From positions 3,431,206 to 3,495,205 of the forward strand of contig NZ_CP018477.1 in the NCBI RefSeq assembly GCF_002277955.1: a DNA stretch of 64,000 bases, read 5' to 3'. The notes under the pieces were generated by a model, which saw only the letters and a program-made list of their open reading frames with translations, made no database searches and was not told where the DNA came from. The DNA comes from Thermogutta terrifontis. Its GTDB lineage: Bacteria; Planctomycetota; Planctomycetia; Pirellulales; Thermoguttaceae. Shown here one piece after another: positions 7,360 through 19,613 of this stretch (positions within the stretch are counted from its first letter, which is position 1; each line of letters starts with the position of its first letter). Made by a program: the position numbers and the translations under genes.

Positions 7360-7652
7360 CGTGAGGCCCCCTAAAGTGGCTTGAAACAACGGCTCCTTTT
7401 TCGACGGAAGTTTCGCGAATCTCTCGACGGGAGCCGATCCGCCTTGGACAGCGGACCTTTTGAGTTGTGAGTGCCAATATAGCCCCCATTCTTGGCATGC
7501 ACAACGTGTGCGTGTTGTCTGGAAAAAGTTTAACGATTTTTCGGAGTTTGCCGGATAAGTTGGCCGATTAATACAAAACGGACGGTTACGGCCCAGGGTG
7601 CTTGCTTGGCTCGCCCGCTACCAGGGAAAAGGCTCAATTTGGGAAAGAAAAA

Positions 7653-8081
7653 ATGACTCCGAAAAATATCAAAATTGCAACTGTGAGTGGCTTTGTGGTC
7701 TGCGCAATCGGCTTGGTTTTTTCTGCCGGATGTTGTGCCACATGCTACCACCGCAGTGGTCCTTTGGTTGGGATGGCCCGACCAGGAGCGGTTTATCCGG
7801 AGGAAGAGCCGGGCGTCTATCATTCCGGGCCACTCGCGGGATTGTTCCACCTGTTGGGCATTGGACGGGGATATCCCTGTGACGGGTGTGGCCCACGTTA
7901 CTGGGGCGATTGGGGCGGGGAACGGGCGGGGTGTGAGGCGTGCGATGAATACGGGCAGTGGATCGGGCCACCCGTCCATCATCCAGTCGCTCGTCCCAGG
8001 GCCCTTGAACAACCCCCGTGTGAAGAATGTCAGAAAACCAATCAACCGGAGGTTGTTCCCCCGGCACCAGCGCAAGACTGA
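7653..8081 (+). CDS. Small Cys-rich lipoprotein
   Basis: 142 aa from ATG 7653; the upstream in-frame part adds only a non-hydrophobic leader, so this start exposes the signal peptide directly. A hydrophobic segment (IATVSGFVVCAIGLVFSAG) ends in a lipobox-like FSAG-C followed by CATCY. The body has several Cys pairs (PCDGCG, GCEACDEYG, PCEECQ), His, Trp and Gly, and a Pro-rich tail. Short Cys/Gly/His-rich lipoproteins of this style are common in planctomycetes. Metal or disulphide function is possible but not shown. Transcribed divergently from the hydrolase at 5.5-7.4 kb. Confidence 0.6.
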   Translation: MTPKNIKIATVSGFVVCAIGLVFSAGCCATCYHRSGPLVGMARPGAVYPEEEPGVYHSGPLAGLFHLLGIGRGYPCDGCGPRYWGDWGGERAGCEACDEYGQWIGPPVHHPVARPRALEQPPCEECQKTNQPEVVPPAPAQD

Positions 8082-8291
8082 CAGGAGCGCCGGATGAATT
8101 TGTGGAAATAGCGTCGGGCCAAAATCATCAGCCGCGTGGAGCCGCGCTTGGTTGGACATCGAGCTCGTCGCTCATTTTCCATACACGGCGTTTGCGCCTG
8201 CGAATCAGTCCACTGACCAGGTCAGGCAGAGGTGCCGGCTGAAGACCGCGGCCATTGCCAATCGATAGATTCACGATCGTTAAGCCGCCAG

Positions 8292-9536
8292 TCAGAACGG
8301 AACAGCTTGCTGGGCCATAGGAGCTGTGTCCGTTGTGATCGACGGGGCATTAACACCTCTAAACTCGGCGAAAGATTGCTGCAGCTTTTCCGCGGGAATT
8401 TGTTGCCAGTAAGGTTCGCCCACCGCGGAGATGTCTTTCCAGCGACGTTCGAAGGCCGCCACGACGTCAGGATCGAATTGGGTTCCCGCTTCCCGCAAGA
8501 TGATGCTCTTTGCCACGTCGGGGTCAATGGCTTTTTTGTAAATCCGGGGAGACGTCAACGCGTCAAAGACATCGGCGACCGTGACCACGCGGGCGGCGAG
8601 GGGAATCGACTTTCCCGCCAATCCGTCGGGATAACCGGTTCCGTCGAACCGTTCGTGGTGGGACCGAGCGATTTCTGCCGCCCTGGCAAGGAACGATCCT
8701 GCCGGGTTCTTCTGGAGCGCTTCCCGCAGGGCCTGGTACCCGATGACCGTGTGCTGCTTCATCACCTCGAATTCCTGAGGTGTGAGGCGTCCCGGCTTGA
8801 GAAGGATCGAATCGGGGATGCCCACCTTTCCAATGTCGTGCAGTGGAGCGCAACGGAAGATTTCCTCGGCGAATCGGGAGGGGATGTCTTCTTTAACTGT
8901 AAAACCGATGGACAATTCTTCGGCGATGATGCGAGAATACCAGCGCATCCGTTCCAAATGTTCGCCGGTCTCGGGATCGCGGGACTCGGCAAGTTTGGCC
9001 AGAGCGAAAATGGTAAGGTCGCGGACTTCAATGATCTCCTGAAAACGCGTTTCTGCGAGTATTTCCAGTTCCCGGTTGATACGCTGAATTTCCGCGTTCA
9101 GGGTCCAGACTCGTTCCACGGCGGCACGCAGTCGCTCTTGTGATCGCAACTGGGCCCTAAGTTTCAGGCGTAGGCACTCACAGGTTACCGGCAGCTTTAT
9201 GAAGTCGTCCGCCTCGGATTCCCACAATTGCTCGGGTGATGGAAGCGTATCGAGTTCACCAACGATAATGACCAGAGTGAACGGGCCGATTGGACCAGTT
9301 TTGATTTGCCGAGACAACGCAAGAGATTTCTCGGAGGCGGGCAAAAGAACAACATCCGAATTGGATTGGACGATCGTGTTAAGTTTTACTTCCTGGATTG
9401 ATTGAACCACGACCTCAAATTCGTCTTCCAACCCCTTGGCGAGGGACGAAAGTTCCCCGCTTGGCCCGCTTGCAACAAAAATCTTGAACCTGGCGGAAGG
9501 CTGCCTGCCATCGGTTTCCCAGGGAATCTCGGCCAT
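8292..9536 (-). CDS. HD-GYP phosphodiesterase with degenerate receiver domain
   Basis: 414 aa. ATG 9536 is preferred over a GTG three codons earlier because GAGGTG lies 6 bases upstream. Residues ~15-130 have a receiver-like alternation ending in ADDFIKLPV, whose Lys-Pro matches the receiver K-P. However, the expected phospho-acceptor strand reads DVVLLPAS, with Pro where Asp should be, and the N-terminal acidic pair is missing. A coiled-coil linker (~135-175) leads to an HD-GYP domain with HDIGKVGIPD (His-Asp metal ligands) and HHERFDGTGYPDGL. HD-GYP proteins hydrolyse cyclic di-GMP. Here control is probably by protein contact, not phosphorylation (inference). Confidence 0.85.
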   Translation of the reverse strand: MAEIPWETDGRQPSARFKIFVASGPSGELSSLAKGLEDEFEVVVQSIQEVKLNTIVQSNSDVVLLPASEKSLALSRQIKTGPIGPFTLVIIVGELDTLPSPEQLWESEADDFIKLPVTCECLRLKLRAQLRSQERLRAAVERVWTLNAEIQRINRELEILAETRFQEIIEVRDLTIFALAKLAESRDPETGEHLERMRWYSRIIAEELSIGFTVKEDIPSRFAEEIFRCAPLHDIGKVGIPDSILLKPGRLTPQEFEVMKQHTVIGYQALREALQKNPAGSFLARAAEIARSHHERFDGTGYPDGLAGKSIPLAARVVTVADVFDALTSPRIYKKAIDPDVAKSIILREAGTQFDPDVVAAFERRWKDISAVGEPYWQQIPAEKLQQSFAEFRGVNAPSITTDTAPMAQQAVPF

Positions 9537-10236
9537 GCTCTTCACCTCAAAAAGCAGGACTTTGACCTTGCGGAATGCACCCTGACGGCGGACAGATTGG
9601 AGCTCTGCTGGGCCCCATTCTTGGCGAATACCGGAGTCGCCTTGGCTCCATTTAACCTGATTCCCGTACTCCTGCAGTTATTTACACCGGGAATGTGTTC
9701 ACACCTGCTGCTGGGTTGTTTGACCCATCATTGGGTTGCTGCGCCGATTTTCATCCGGGAATAACTGACAAAGCGCCTTGGTAAGCAAATTGACGGACAC
9801 TCGACGGGCACGCTGCCCGGCACGTTCTCTCGTCTAAACGCCGACCTGCACTACAAAAACCTAACATCTTGAGAGCTTCTGAGGGCATTCCGGCGGATAA
9901 AAAAACTCCGCGAGGGCGCTGCTGTATCGCTACAACTTGAGCAAACAGCAGTCAACGTATCCTCGCTTATCAAATAAATGAACTTGCCGTGAATTAACAA
10001 AGAAAAGGATCTTGCCGATTTGTCAGAATATTCCGTAAAAAGGAGCAAACGTCAGTGGTCCGCGAAACTTTCGACCGGAGAGGTGAATAACGACAGCGTC
10101 TTTCTTTAAAAGTGCCAAAGCTTGTTCTATTATTCTGCAGGGTAGCAAAGAATCTCGCCTTTTTTAACCGTCACACGGACTTGGACGTGTTGCAGACCGG
10201 TCTTCGAACGTCCGACCCTGCGAGGATTGCCCAACC
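9537..10236. other. Intergenic, 700 bp
   Basis: Divergent promoter region between the HD-GYP gene and the sugar-transferase operon. The stretch 9850-10150 is noticeably A/T-richer than its surroundings. No ORF has recognisable content and I could not place a convincing -35/-10 pair. Confidence 0.4.
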
Positions 10237-11640
10237 ATGACTACAGCACGGCGCATCCATCAATATTGGTCCGTTCGCGAATTGTTCTATCGGCTTCTGG
10301 ATGGAATTGCAATTGTTGCTGGATTGTGGGGTGCGGTTGCCTTACAGCGTGATTTTGGACAGTCGGATTTTCTCGCTGCCGTGCTGACCGTCCTGGTCTT
10401 CCACTTTGTGGCGGAGATCACGGGGCTTTATCGCAATTGGCGCGGCATCTCGCTGGAGCGCGAATTGTGGTGTGCGGTATCAACCTGGTTGTTCACGCTG
10501 CCTGGCTTTCTAACGCTGGGGTTCGTTCTAGGTGACTGGTGGAATCTTTCCCGGGACACTGTCGCCCTGTGGGCTTTACTGACGGCAGCCGTTGTCGTGG
10601 TCAACCGTGGGTTGGTTCGCGGGGTGCTCAGCGTTCTTCGGGCAAAGGGATACAACACGCGGTATTATGCTGTGGTGGGAATCAACGAACTTGCGTTCCG
10701 GCTCGTTGAAGCACTGGAAAATGCGCCCGATTTGGGACTCAAGCTCCTGGGGTTCTATGACGATCGGCCTGAAGAACGCACGGGTGCAATTCCTCCCGAG
10801 ATGGGACATAAATTAGGCAATATTCAAGAGTTGGTTGAACATGCCCGGCAACACCGGGTGGATATGATTTACATCACTTTCCCCATGCGGGCCGAGGAGC
10901 GTATTCGCGGCATATTGTCGCAACTGGCGGACACCACGGCCTCCGTGTATATCGTCCCGGATTTCTTTGTTTTTCAATTGCTTCATTCGCGGTGGACGAA
11001 TATCGGCGGCCTGCCCGTTGTCAGCGTCTATGAAAATCCGTTTTATGGGATTGATGGTTTTGTAAAACGGGCCATGGACGTCGTGCTGGCATCGGCTCTC
11101 CTGATCCTTTTTGCGCCCCTGATGATAGTGATTGCGATACTCATCAAAGCGACATCTCCGGGCCCGGTGTTCTTTCGGCAACGCCGATATGGCCTGGATG
11201 GACGGGAGATCCGTGTGTGGAAGTTTCGCACGATGACAGTGACCGAGGATGGGGATCAGGTGCAGCAGGCGAAGAAAAACGACCCGCGAGTGACGAAAAT
11301 CGGCGCGATTCTGCGGCGAACATCGCTGGATGAGTTGCCGCAACTGTTTAATGTGTTGCGGGGGGAGATGTCTCTGGTCGGCCCACGTCCCCACGCGACT
11401 GCCCATAACGAGGAATATCGGCGCATTATCCAGGGCTATATGCTCCGACACAAGGTGAAGCCCGGCCTGACTGGGCTCGCCCAGGTCCATGGATGTCGGG
11501 GCGAAACTGAAACTGTTGAGAAAATGCAAAAAAGAGTGGAATGGGATTTGCAATATATTCGCGAGTGGTCGCTGTGGATGGACATTAAAATTCTATTCCA
11601 AACGATATTTGTCGTTCTAAAAGGAGAAAATGCCTACTAA
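10237..11640 (+). CDS. Undecaprenyl-phosphate glucose phosphotransferase, WcaJ-like
   Basis: 467 aa, the usual length for the family. Four hydrophobic segments occupy residues ~15-130. A soluble Rossmann-like domain follows (YAVVGINELAFRLVEAL, LLGFYDDR), then a fifth membrane segment (MDVVLASALLILFAPLMIVIAIL) that begins the bacterial sugar transferase domain. Signature motifs are PVFFRQRRYGLDG, VWKFRTM, LRRTSLDELPQLFNVLRGEMS and VGPRPH, with KPGLTGLAQV further on. Such enzymes load the first sugar-1-phosphate onto undecaprenyl phosphate to start exopolysaccharide synthesis at the inner membrane. The glycosyltransferase gene starts 34 nt downstream, so the two are probably one operon. The sugar (glucose versus galactose) cannot be told by eye. 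Confidence 0.9.
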   Translation: MTTARRIHQYWSVRELFYRLLDGIAIVAGLWGAVALQRDFGQSDFLAAVLTVLVFHFVAEITGLYRNWRGISLERELWCAVSTWLFTLPGFLTLGFVLGDWWNLSRDTVALWALLTAAVVVVNRGLVRGVLSVLRAKGYNTRYYAVVGINELAFRLVEALENAPDLGLKLLGFYDDRPEERTGAIPPEMGHKLGNIQELVEHARQHRVDMIYITFPMRAEERIRGILSQLADTTASVYIVPDFFVFQLLHSRWTNIGGLPVVSVYENPFYGIDGFVKRAMDVVLASALLILFAPLMIVIAILIKATSPGPVFFRQRRYGLDGREIRVWKFRTMTVTEDGDQVQQAKKNDPRVTKIGAILRRTSLDELPQLFNVLRGEMSLVGPRPHATAHNEEYRRIIQGYMLRHKVKPGLTGLAQVHGCRGETETVEKMQKRVEWDLQYIREWSLWMDIKILFQTIFVVLKGENAY

Positions 11641-11673
11641 GCGCTGATGTGCGTTTAACGCAGGATCGTGTGA

Positions 11674-12924
11674 GTGCATAGGGATCAGCTCGTGGAAACT
11701 GTATCTGAAATATCAGCCATAGATGGGCTCAACCGGCCATGCCTTGACGGAGGTTACGGGGCAGCGATAGTGCCGTCACCTGGTGGTGATGGAGAGAAGA
11801 AACAAAAAGTATTGAAAGTCCTTCACGTCGTTAATGGCGAATACTATTCCGGCGCGGAACGCGTTCAGGATAATCTGGCGCTGGGGTTGGCCCAATTTGG
11901 GTACGGGGTGGTCTTTGCCTGTGTCAAGGATGGGAGGTTTGCGGAGACTCGCCGCTCGAAAAACGTGCCCTTATACCGCATTCCGATGCCGGAACTGGGG
12001 TGGCGAAAGTCGATCGATCGGCTGATCAGGGTGTGTGCGCAAGAGAACATCGCGCTCTTGCATGCCCACACGCCGCGGACGGCCGTGCTTTGCGCGGGAG
12101 TGCATCGGCGGACAAGACTTCCCTGGGTGTACCATGCGCACAGCCCGACGCTGTGGGATAGTAAGCGGTATCTCAAAAACATCGTCGTTGGGCTGGTTGA
12201 TTGGTGGGCCGCGCGACAGGCCGACCGGATTATTGCTGTGTCGGAAAGTCTCCGCAGGTACTGGGTTCGCCTCGGGATCCCGGCGCGGCGTGTGGTTACA
12301 GTCCCCAACGGCGTTGCAGCGTGGGAATCTCTCACGGTGAGAAAGCCTCCTGAAGGGTCTTGGGTGTTGGGGACCATGGCACTTTTCCGCCCCAGAAAAG
12401 GTGTCGAGATTCTCCTCAAAGCGATACAGGGCCTCAGTTCGAGCGGTTATCGGCTTCGGGTGCTTGCAGTAGGGCCATTTGAAAGCGAACAGTACGAACG
12501 GCACCTCAAAGAGATGACACACCGCCTGGGACTTGACGAAATTGTGACGTGGACCGGTTTCGTCGAGAATACTCAGGAGATGCTGCTGGCCATGGACTTG
12601 TTCGTTCTGCCCAGCCTTTTCGGTGAGGGGATGCCCATGGTCCTGCTTGAGGCCATGGCTGCAGGCCTTCCCGTCGTGGCGTCCGCAGTGGAGGGAGTAC
12701 CCGAGATTATTCGCGATGGTTGTGAAGGTTTGCTCGTTCGCCCGGGTTCTTCTTCGGCCCTTGCGAGTGCAATTGCACGGTTTCTGGACGGTGCTGTGGA
12801 TTGGGAGAGCATGCGCCGTGCGGCCTACGAGCGCCAGCGAGACCGATTCTCGTTGGAAAGTATGGCGGCGGGCGTGGCGGCGGTTTATGGGGAGCTTTCC
12901 CAACCTGCTAGGATGCCAGAGTGA
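11674..12924 (+). CDS. Glycosyltransferase family 4 protein
   Basis: 416 aa from GTG 11674. The first ~45 residues are not part of the domain, so a later start is possible, though none has a better ribosome site. The N-terminal Rossmann half opens with VLKVLHVVNGEYYSGAERVQ (GT4 donor loop) and contains LLHAHTPRTAVL and YHAHSPTLWD. The C-terminal half has VVTVPNGVA, LGTMALFRPRKGVEILLKAI, FVLPSLFGEGMPMVLLEAMA and LPVVASAVEGVPEII, including the E-x7-E type nucleotide-sugar motif. It probably adds a sugar to the lipid-linked intermediate made by the upstream transferase. It converges on the next gene with only 7 bp between stops. Confidence 0.88.
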   Translation: MHRDQLVETVSEISAIDGLNRPCLDGGYGAAIVPSPGGDGEKKQKVLKVLHVVNGEYYSGAERVQDNLALGLAQFGYGVVFACVKDGRFAETRRSKNVPLYRIPMPELGWRKSIDRLIRVCAQENIALLHAHTPRTAVLCAGVHRRTRLPWVYHAHSPTLWDSKRYLKNIVVGLVDWWAARQADRIIAVSESLRRYWVRLGIPARRVVTVPNGVAAWESLTVRKPPEGSWVLGTMALFRPRKGVEILLKAIQGLSSSGYRLRVLAVGPFESEQYERHLKEMTHRLGLDEIVTWTGFVENTQEMLLAMDLFVLPSLFGEGMPMVLLEAMAAGLPVVASAVEGVPEIIRDGCEGLLVRPGSSSALASAIARFLDGAVDWESMRRAAYERQRDRFSLESMAAGVAAVYGELSQPARMPE

Positions 12925-12931
12925 GAACGTT

Positions 12932-13852
12932 TCAGTCGCCCTTCATCAGAACCAAGTGGGGTTCCGTAAGCGTTTCGACTGTGGCTGAGCGCACGGCCAC
13001 CTGAAAGCCCTTCCGCAGACAGCCAGCACTCCACGCACCGTCGCAACGAAGCGCGATGAACGCTGCTTGCTGCCGAGGATCGGGCCGACACTGGCGGTTG
13101 ATTCGTTCCAGGGCTGCTTTGATTGCCTCGGCGGGACTTGCACCTCTTCGCATTTCCTCCACGATCAGGAATGTGCCACAGACACGCATGATGAGTTCGC
13201 CGTGCCCTGTGCCCACGGCGCCACCCACCTCGGGATCCACGTACAGGCCATGACCGACAAGCGGTGAGTCGCCCACTCGTCCCGGCAATTTGAAAGGCAG
13301 GCCGCTGGTCGAACAACCACCCGCAATATGACCTGCGGCATCGAGAGCAAGAACCCCGATGGTGTCGTGTGGCTCTTCGCCGGGCGAGTTGTCGCGCAAG
13401 AGTTTTTCATTAGAGCTTGATCCGTGTTCCTGCTTCCAGCGTTCCCAGGCTTCGCGTGCCTCTTGAGTAAGGAGCGTACGTTGGGAAAATCCCTCCGCAG
13501 CAGCGAAGGCCTCGGCACCTGGTCCCACAAGAAGGACGTGGGGCGTTTTTTCCATCACCCGTCTGGCGATAGAAATGGCAGGCAAATAATGTCGGAGACA
13601 CGCCACGGCACCACACCGGTGAGGACCGGCCATGATTAAGGCGTCAAGGGTCACCTCTCCTGAGGCGTCTGGATAACCGCCAAAACCGACGCTCGTCACG
13701 GAGGGGTCTTCTTCCACGGCCCGACAACCGGCCTCCGCGGCGTCCAGGGCGTTCCCACCCTCACTGAGAACCGCCCAACCTGCGCGGTTGGCTATTCGGC
13801 CAAAATGCCACGTGCTGAGGATCAGCGGTGGTTGGATAACGGGGATTTCCAT
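12932..13852 (-). CDS. Isoaspartyl peptidase / N4-glycosylasparaginase-family Ntn hydrolase
   Basis: 306 aa from ATG 13852. The family cleaves itself to expose an N-terminal Thr nucleophile, and here HDTIGVLALD at about T164 matches the glycosylasparaginase HD-T motif. Other family motifs are STWHFG (usual in the aspartylglucosaminidase branch), GNALDAAEAGCRAVEEDP, SVGFGGYPD, GRVGDSPLVGHGLYVD, GAVGTGHGE and ALERINRQC. The expected product is an alpha/beta heterodimer that hydrolyses beta-aspartyl peptides or Asn-linked GlcNAc. No signal peptide is seen, so it is likely cytoplasmic. It stands alone. Confidence 0.88.
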   Translation of the reverse strand: MEIPVIQPPLILSTWHFGRIANRAGWAVLSEGGNALDAAEAGCRAVEEDPSVTSVGFGGYPDASGEVTLDALIMAGPHRCGAVACLRHYLPAISIARRVMEKTPHVLLVGPGAEAFAAAEGFSQRTLLTQEAREAWERWKQEHGSSSNEKLLRDNSPGEEPHDTIGVLALDAAGHIAGGCSTSGLPFKLPGRVGDSPLVGHGLYVDPEVGGAVGTGHGELIMRVCGTFLIVEEMRRGASPAEAIKAALERINRQCRPDPRQQAAFIALRCDGAWSAGCLRKGFQVAVRSATVETLTEPHLVLMKGD

Positions 13853-14246
13853 AGGTTAAAAGTACAGCACGTGTTACGGGATCTCTGCCTTCAAGTCGGG
13901 GTAATTGGCACTCTGTCAAGATTTTCCATCTTGGAAAGTGGCGAAAGAGAGTTCAAGAGGAGCCGTTGCTGACCCCGTCCCCATTTTTGCGCAAACGCGA
14001 GAGATGGCACGGGCGAAACGTGTTGTAAGGGCAATTCAGAAATTGTCCTTACCGTCCGTTTATTCGGAGGGGCACGCTTGTCGTGCCCAACCTAAGGCAA
14101 TACATGACTCAACGCTGGAAAGCGCACGCGACAAGCTGGTGCCTCCGAGCTGACTCTCACTCCCACGCGAACCCTTCTGGTTGTTTGCGACCCCGTCGGC
14201 AGAGAAAAAGCGGGGATGAGTCAGGAGCCGTTGGAGGCGACATCAT
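13853..14246. repeat. Intergenic with fragments of the dispersed repeat family
   Basis: Contains an inverted GTTTGCGCAAAAATGGGG-type module at about 13974-14010, a TTCGGAGGGGCACGCTTGTCGTGCCC hairpin at 14064-14088 and a GAAAAAGCGGGGATGAGTC module at 14204-14222. No gene is evident. Confidence 0.55.
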
Positions 14247-16484
<2,238 letters not shown>

Positions 16485-16973
16485 TCGAGAAATCCCTCGG
16501 TTTCACCGACTAAGAGAATGCCTTTAACGGGGATGGCCCGTAAGATATTCCGTTGCTTTTCCGGTGGTATGCCTCTAGGAAAGTATAGAATATGACAATG
16601 CGGAACCGGATCATCGGGATTGACTATCCGGAGCTGTATCGTGCGGGGAGTCGCGTCACTCTGAATGGCCTGGCGGAGGTAGGGACTGATCGGATCAGGC
16701 TGATAAAGGCCGATGATGAGGGGGGCATTCGGATCATTGGCGAGATCGGGCCATTCGATATATCGAGCAAAATTTATTAGAAATGCGGCCTTTATCAGAT
16801 ATTCACGGTTGATCACTTCTTGCGAAAAAACCGATCCTGATGCGGTTAGAAGCAAAAACACCGCAACCCACGCGCGATCGTGCAGGAATATCGCGCCCCG
16901 TTGGAAGATTGTTTGCGGTTGACAATGCCGCACGCGGATCGGATACATCAGGTCTTCACCAGCCAATTCCCGC

Positions 16974-19211
16974 TCAATAGCGCAACGTGAAGCCGCCGTA
17001 TATCTCGCTTTGAACTTCCGTACCGACGATGGCAAGGGAATCCTGGCGGGACCATTCCCGATGGGCGCCGTCGAACAGGTTCCGTCCCACCACGTATACT
17101 TCCGCACATTTGGACAGCTGTCGTGCCAGGCGAATATCTCCTACCAGGTAGCGAGGTACGTTGGGACTATCGACATTGTCAACATAACGCAGGATCACGT
17201 CTGTTTGCCATTTCTGCCAGGGCTGCCCCATCAGCCAAATAAAATAAATGTTCCGTGGCGTTCCTCCTTCCTCCGCTGCCGGGATGACATTTGGCGCTGG
17301 CTCAATATTCAGCCTGATAAAACTATAACCCCCGCGCACCGACCAGGTCTCGCTGAGTTCCCAGGAACCCGACCATTCGAACCCATACGTTTGCGCCCTG
17401 ACCCCGTTGGTCCAGGTGACGGGAACAATTACGGCAGGCCAGCCGCCGGGGGTGGTCCCAGCCATCGGTGTTAAAGGCAGATAACCGCGCAAGTCGTCGT
17501 AATCGTTATAAAAGACGGACAGGTCCCAGTAGAACGTTTTAACCGGCTGCCGGCGCAGGCCAATTTCGTAACTGAGAAGGCTTTCGCTTTTAAAGTGGGG
17601 ATTTCCCTGAACAACGGCGAATTGCGGCAGCGGGCCGGGCAAAATGTCGTAGAGAAGGACCAACTCGAGATCAGAGTCAGCGCGCGAGGGACTTCGCACC
17701 GCGCGAGAGATGGCCCCCCAAAAGGCCGTTCTAGGGTTTGGTTGCCAGACAACCCGCCCGGTGGGCTGGTATTCAAAACCAGAATAATCGTTATGTTCAA
17801 ACTTTGACCCGACAAGGAAAAATAATCTCTCTTCGATGACTTCCATTTCATCCTGGATGAAGTAGCTGAAAAGATCATCGGCCCGCTTGGTTGGATTGAA
17901 TCCCAGATACCAGGGCTGGGGATTCACGAAATCTTCGGTGTACCTGTATCCAAATCCCCATGTGAGAGCGTGGCGGTCTCCCAGTGGAAACGAGTGCTGG
18001 AAGTCGATGTCAAATATATCGCGGTCATCTGCATACAGGAATCCGGTGTTATGACGCTCGGTCCGGTCGTAATACATTTGGATTATCCAATTGGAGTCCT
18101 CATCCACGTGACGGGACCACCGCCACAGAATATTTCCGCCCTCGACGTGGACATCGTCGCGGAGCGTGACACGAAAGTCTGGCGGAAATGAGCCGGGGAG
18201 ATGGACCCCCTCTCCAGAGTAGCCGTTGTAATAGTCACCTTGTAACGTGAGCAGATCATCCTGCGTGGGCGTGTGATCAATTCGGAATCCTGTCCGGGCC
18301 TGACGCCAGTCGTCCGGCTCGTTCTGGGAGAATGGGGAAGTTGGCGGGAGATAACCACCGTCTCTTTCGAACCATTTGCCATAAACGCGGAATGTAGTTT
18401 GATCGTTGAGCTTGCTGCCGTAACGAGCTTCGGCAAATCCCTTTTCTTCCGTACCCGCTCCCGTCTGGAAGAACGTGCCCTGCGTGTGGCTGGAGTTTTT
18501 CGTGATGATATTAACGACACCGTTGACAGCGTTGGCACCCCACACACTGGCGCCGGGACCACGAATCACTTCGATCCGCTCAATATCTTCCAGAAGAAGA
18601 TCCTGGACATCCCAATACACCCCGGAGAAAAGAGGGGTGTAAACGGTGCGACCATCAATTTGAACGAGGAGCTTGTCGGCAAAGCGGTCGGTAAAGCCAC
18701 GGCATGAAATGGCCCATTTGTTGGCGTCCATGCGGGCCACGTGGAAGCCAGGAACAAGTCGGAGAATATCAGGAAGGGTGCGCGCACCCGACCGGCGAAT
18801 CATTTCGGATGTGATGACGTAGACCGCCGCGGGCGAACGCCCCACGTTGCTTTCCTGCCGCGTGACGGTCGTCACCTCCGTTTGAAAAGACGGTGCAATC
18901 ACGTCGAGTTGCGTGAGTTGCTCCACATCCAGCTTCAAGATGTCATGAATGTCGTCCTGATTCTGGATCGTGGAAGGGGGGTTACTGAGACCTGGTAAAC
19001 TCTCCGGGGCTGGAGAAGATGGGGCAGCAGCGCTTTCGAAAGAATCCCAATCGGCAACCGCCGTCTCTTGTGGCCAGCATGGACCCGATGCCAGGCTGCC
19101 CCATAAACTCGCCAGAGCGGCGACGGTGCACACGGCCCACGGCGAAAAGCTGCGACGAATCCACGGCGTGCTACTTGAACGACGTCCTGGGATTGAGGAC
19201 AGAGTTACCAT
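16974..19211 (-). CDS. TonB-dependent outer-membrane receptor
   Basis: 745 aa from ATG 19211. A basic leader with a hydrophobic stretch (WAVCTVAALASLWGSLASG) suggests export. The plug domain is complete: SPAAVYVITSEMIRRSGART, LPDILRLVPGFHVARMD, SCRGFTDRF, VQIDGRTVYTPLFSGVYWD, IERIEVIRGPGASVWGANAV and GVVNIITK. The rest alternates beta strands typical of a 22-strand barrel and ends in FTLRY with an aromatic C-terminus. An N-terminal segment DILKLDVEQLTQLDVIAPSF resembles the DL-x-x-L-L-N(L)-x-V linker of vitamin B12/siderophore-like receptors in YfiR operons. Ligand is unknown. First gene of the operon; no Fur-type operator was recognised. Confidence 0.9.
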   Translation of the reverse strand: MVTLSSIPGRRSSSTPWIRRSFSPWAVCTVAALASLWGSLASGPCWPQETAVADWDSFESAAAPSSPAPESLPGLSNPPSTIQNQDDIHDILKLDVEQLTQLDVIAPSFQTEVTTVTRQESNVGRSPAAVYVITSEMIRRSGARTLPDILRLVPGFHVARMDANKWAISCRGFTDRFADKLLVQIDGRTVYTPLFSGVYWDVQDLLLEDIERIEVIRGPGASVWGANAVNGVVNIITKNSSHTQGTFFQTGAGTEEKGFAEARYGSKLNDQTTFRVYGKWFERDGGYLPPTSPFSQNEPDDWRQARTGFRIDHTPTQDDLLTLQGDYYNGYSGEGVHLPGSFPPDFRVTLRDDVHVEGGNILWRWSRHVDEDSNWIIQMYYDRTERHNTGFLYADDRDIFDIDFQHSFPLGDRHALTWGFGYRYTEDFVNPQPWYLGFNPTKRADDLFSYFIQDEMEVIEERLFFLVGSKFEHNDYSGFEYQPTGRVVWQPNPRTAFWGAISRAVRSPSRADSDLELVLLYDILPGPLPQFAVVQGNPHFKSESLLSYEIGLRRQPVKTFYWDLSVFYNDYDDLRGYLPLTPMAGTTPGGWPAVIVPVTWTNGVRAQTYGFEWSGSWELSETWSVRGGYSFIRLNIEPAPNVIPAAEEGGTPRNIYFIWLMGQPWQKWQTDVILRYVDNVDSPNVPRYLVGDIRLARQLSKCAEVYVVGRNLFDGAHREWSRQDSLAIVGTEVQSEIYGGFTLRY

Positions 19212-19613
19212 GGTCGCAGTTCCGCCCGCATTATTGGCTGATCCGTGCGCAAAACTCCGGCAATAGGTCCAGGAGAGCAGCGCTCTTGTGTCGCGGAGTC
19301 CTCTTCACAGATGCTGCTTCACAGATGCTGCGAGCGTCGCCCAGAGTGTGGCATCGTCAAGAACAGCTGGAAAGGTGAATAACTTTGGCTCAATCGCCAG
19401 AACTTGCCCAGATTCAAGTGACGAAGTGACATCGGGTGCTGAGATGTTGCCTCAGGGCCGTACCGGGGAGGTCACCCGTTGGCTGCGGTTCGCGGTATAC
19501 TGGAGTGTTCTGATACCATCATGCGAGGTAGTCTGACCAAAGTAGAATTGGCGGGGATCTTACCCCCATGATGTGGACTCTTTTAGTGTGACGATCGATC
19601 CAGCGAGGGCACT
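19212..19613. other. Divergent intergenic, 400 bp
   Basis: Lies between the TonB-receptor operon (minus) and gatC (plus). Bases 19304-19331 are a perfect 14-bp tandem duplication (TTCACAGATGCTGC twice). No convincing promoter box pair was located. Confidence 0.45.

Noticed and set aside
8232-9143. 303-codon plus-strand frame
   Set aside because: Antisense to the HD-GYP gene.
9851-10048. 65-codon minus-strand frame in the 9.5-10.2 kb gap
   Set aside because: No ribosome site, no conserved pattern; A/T-rich chance frame.
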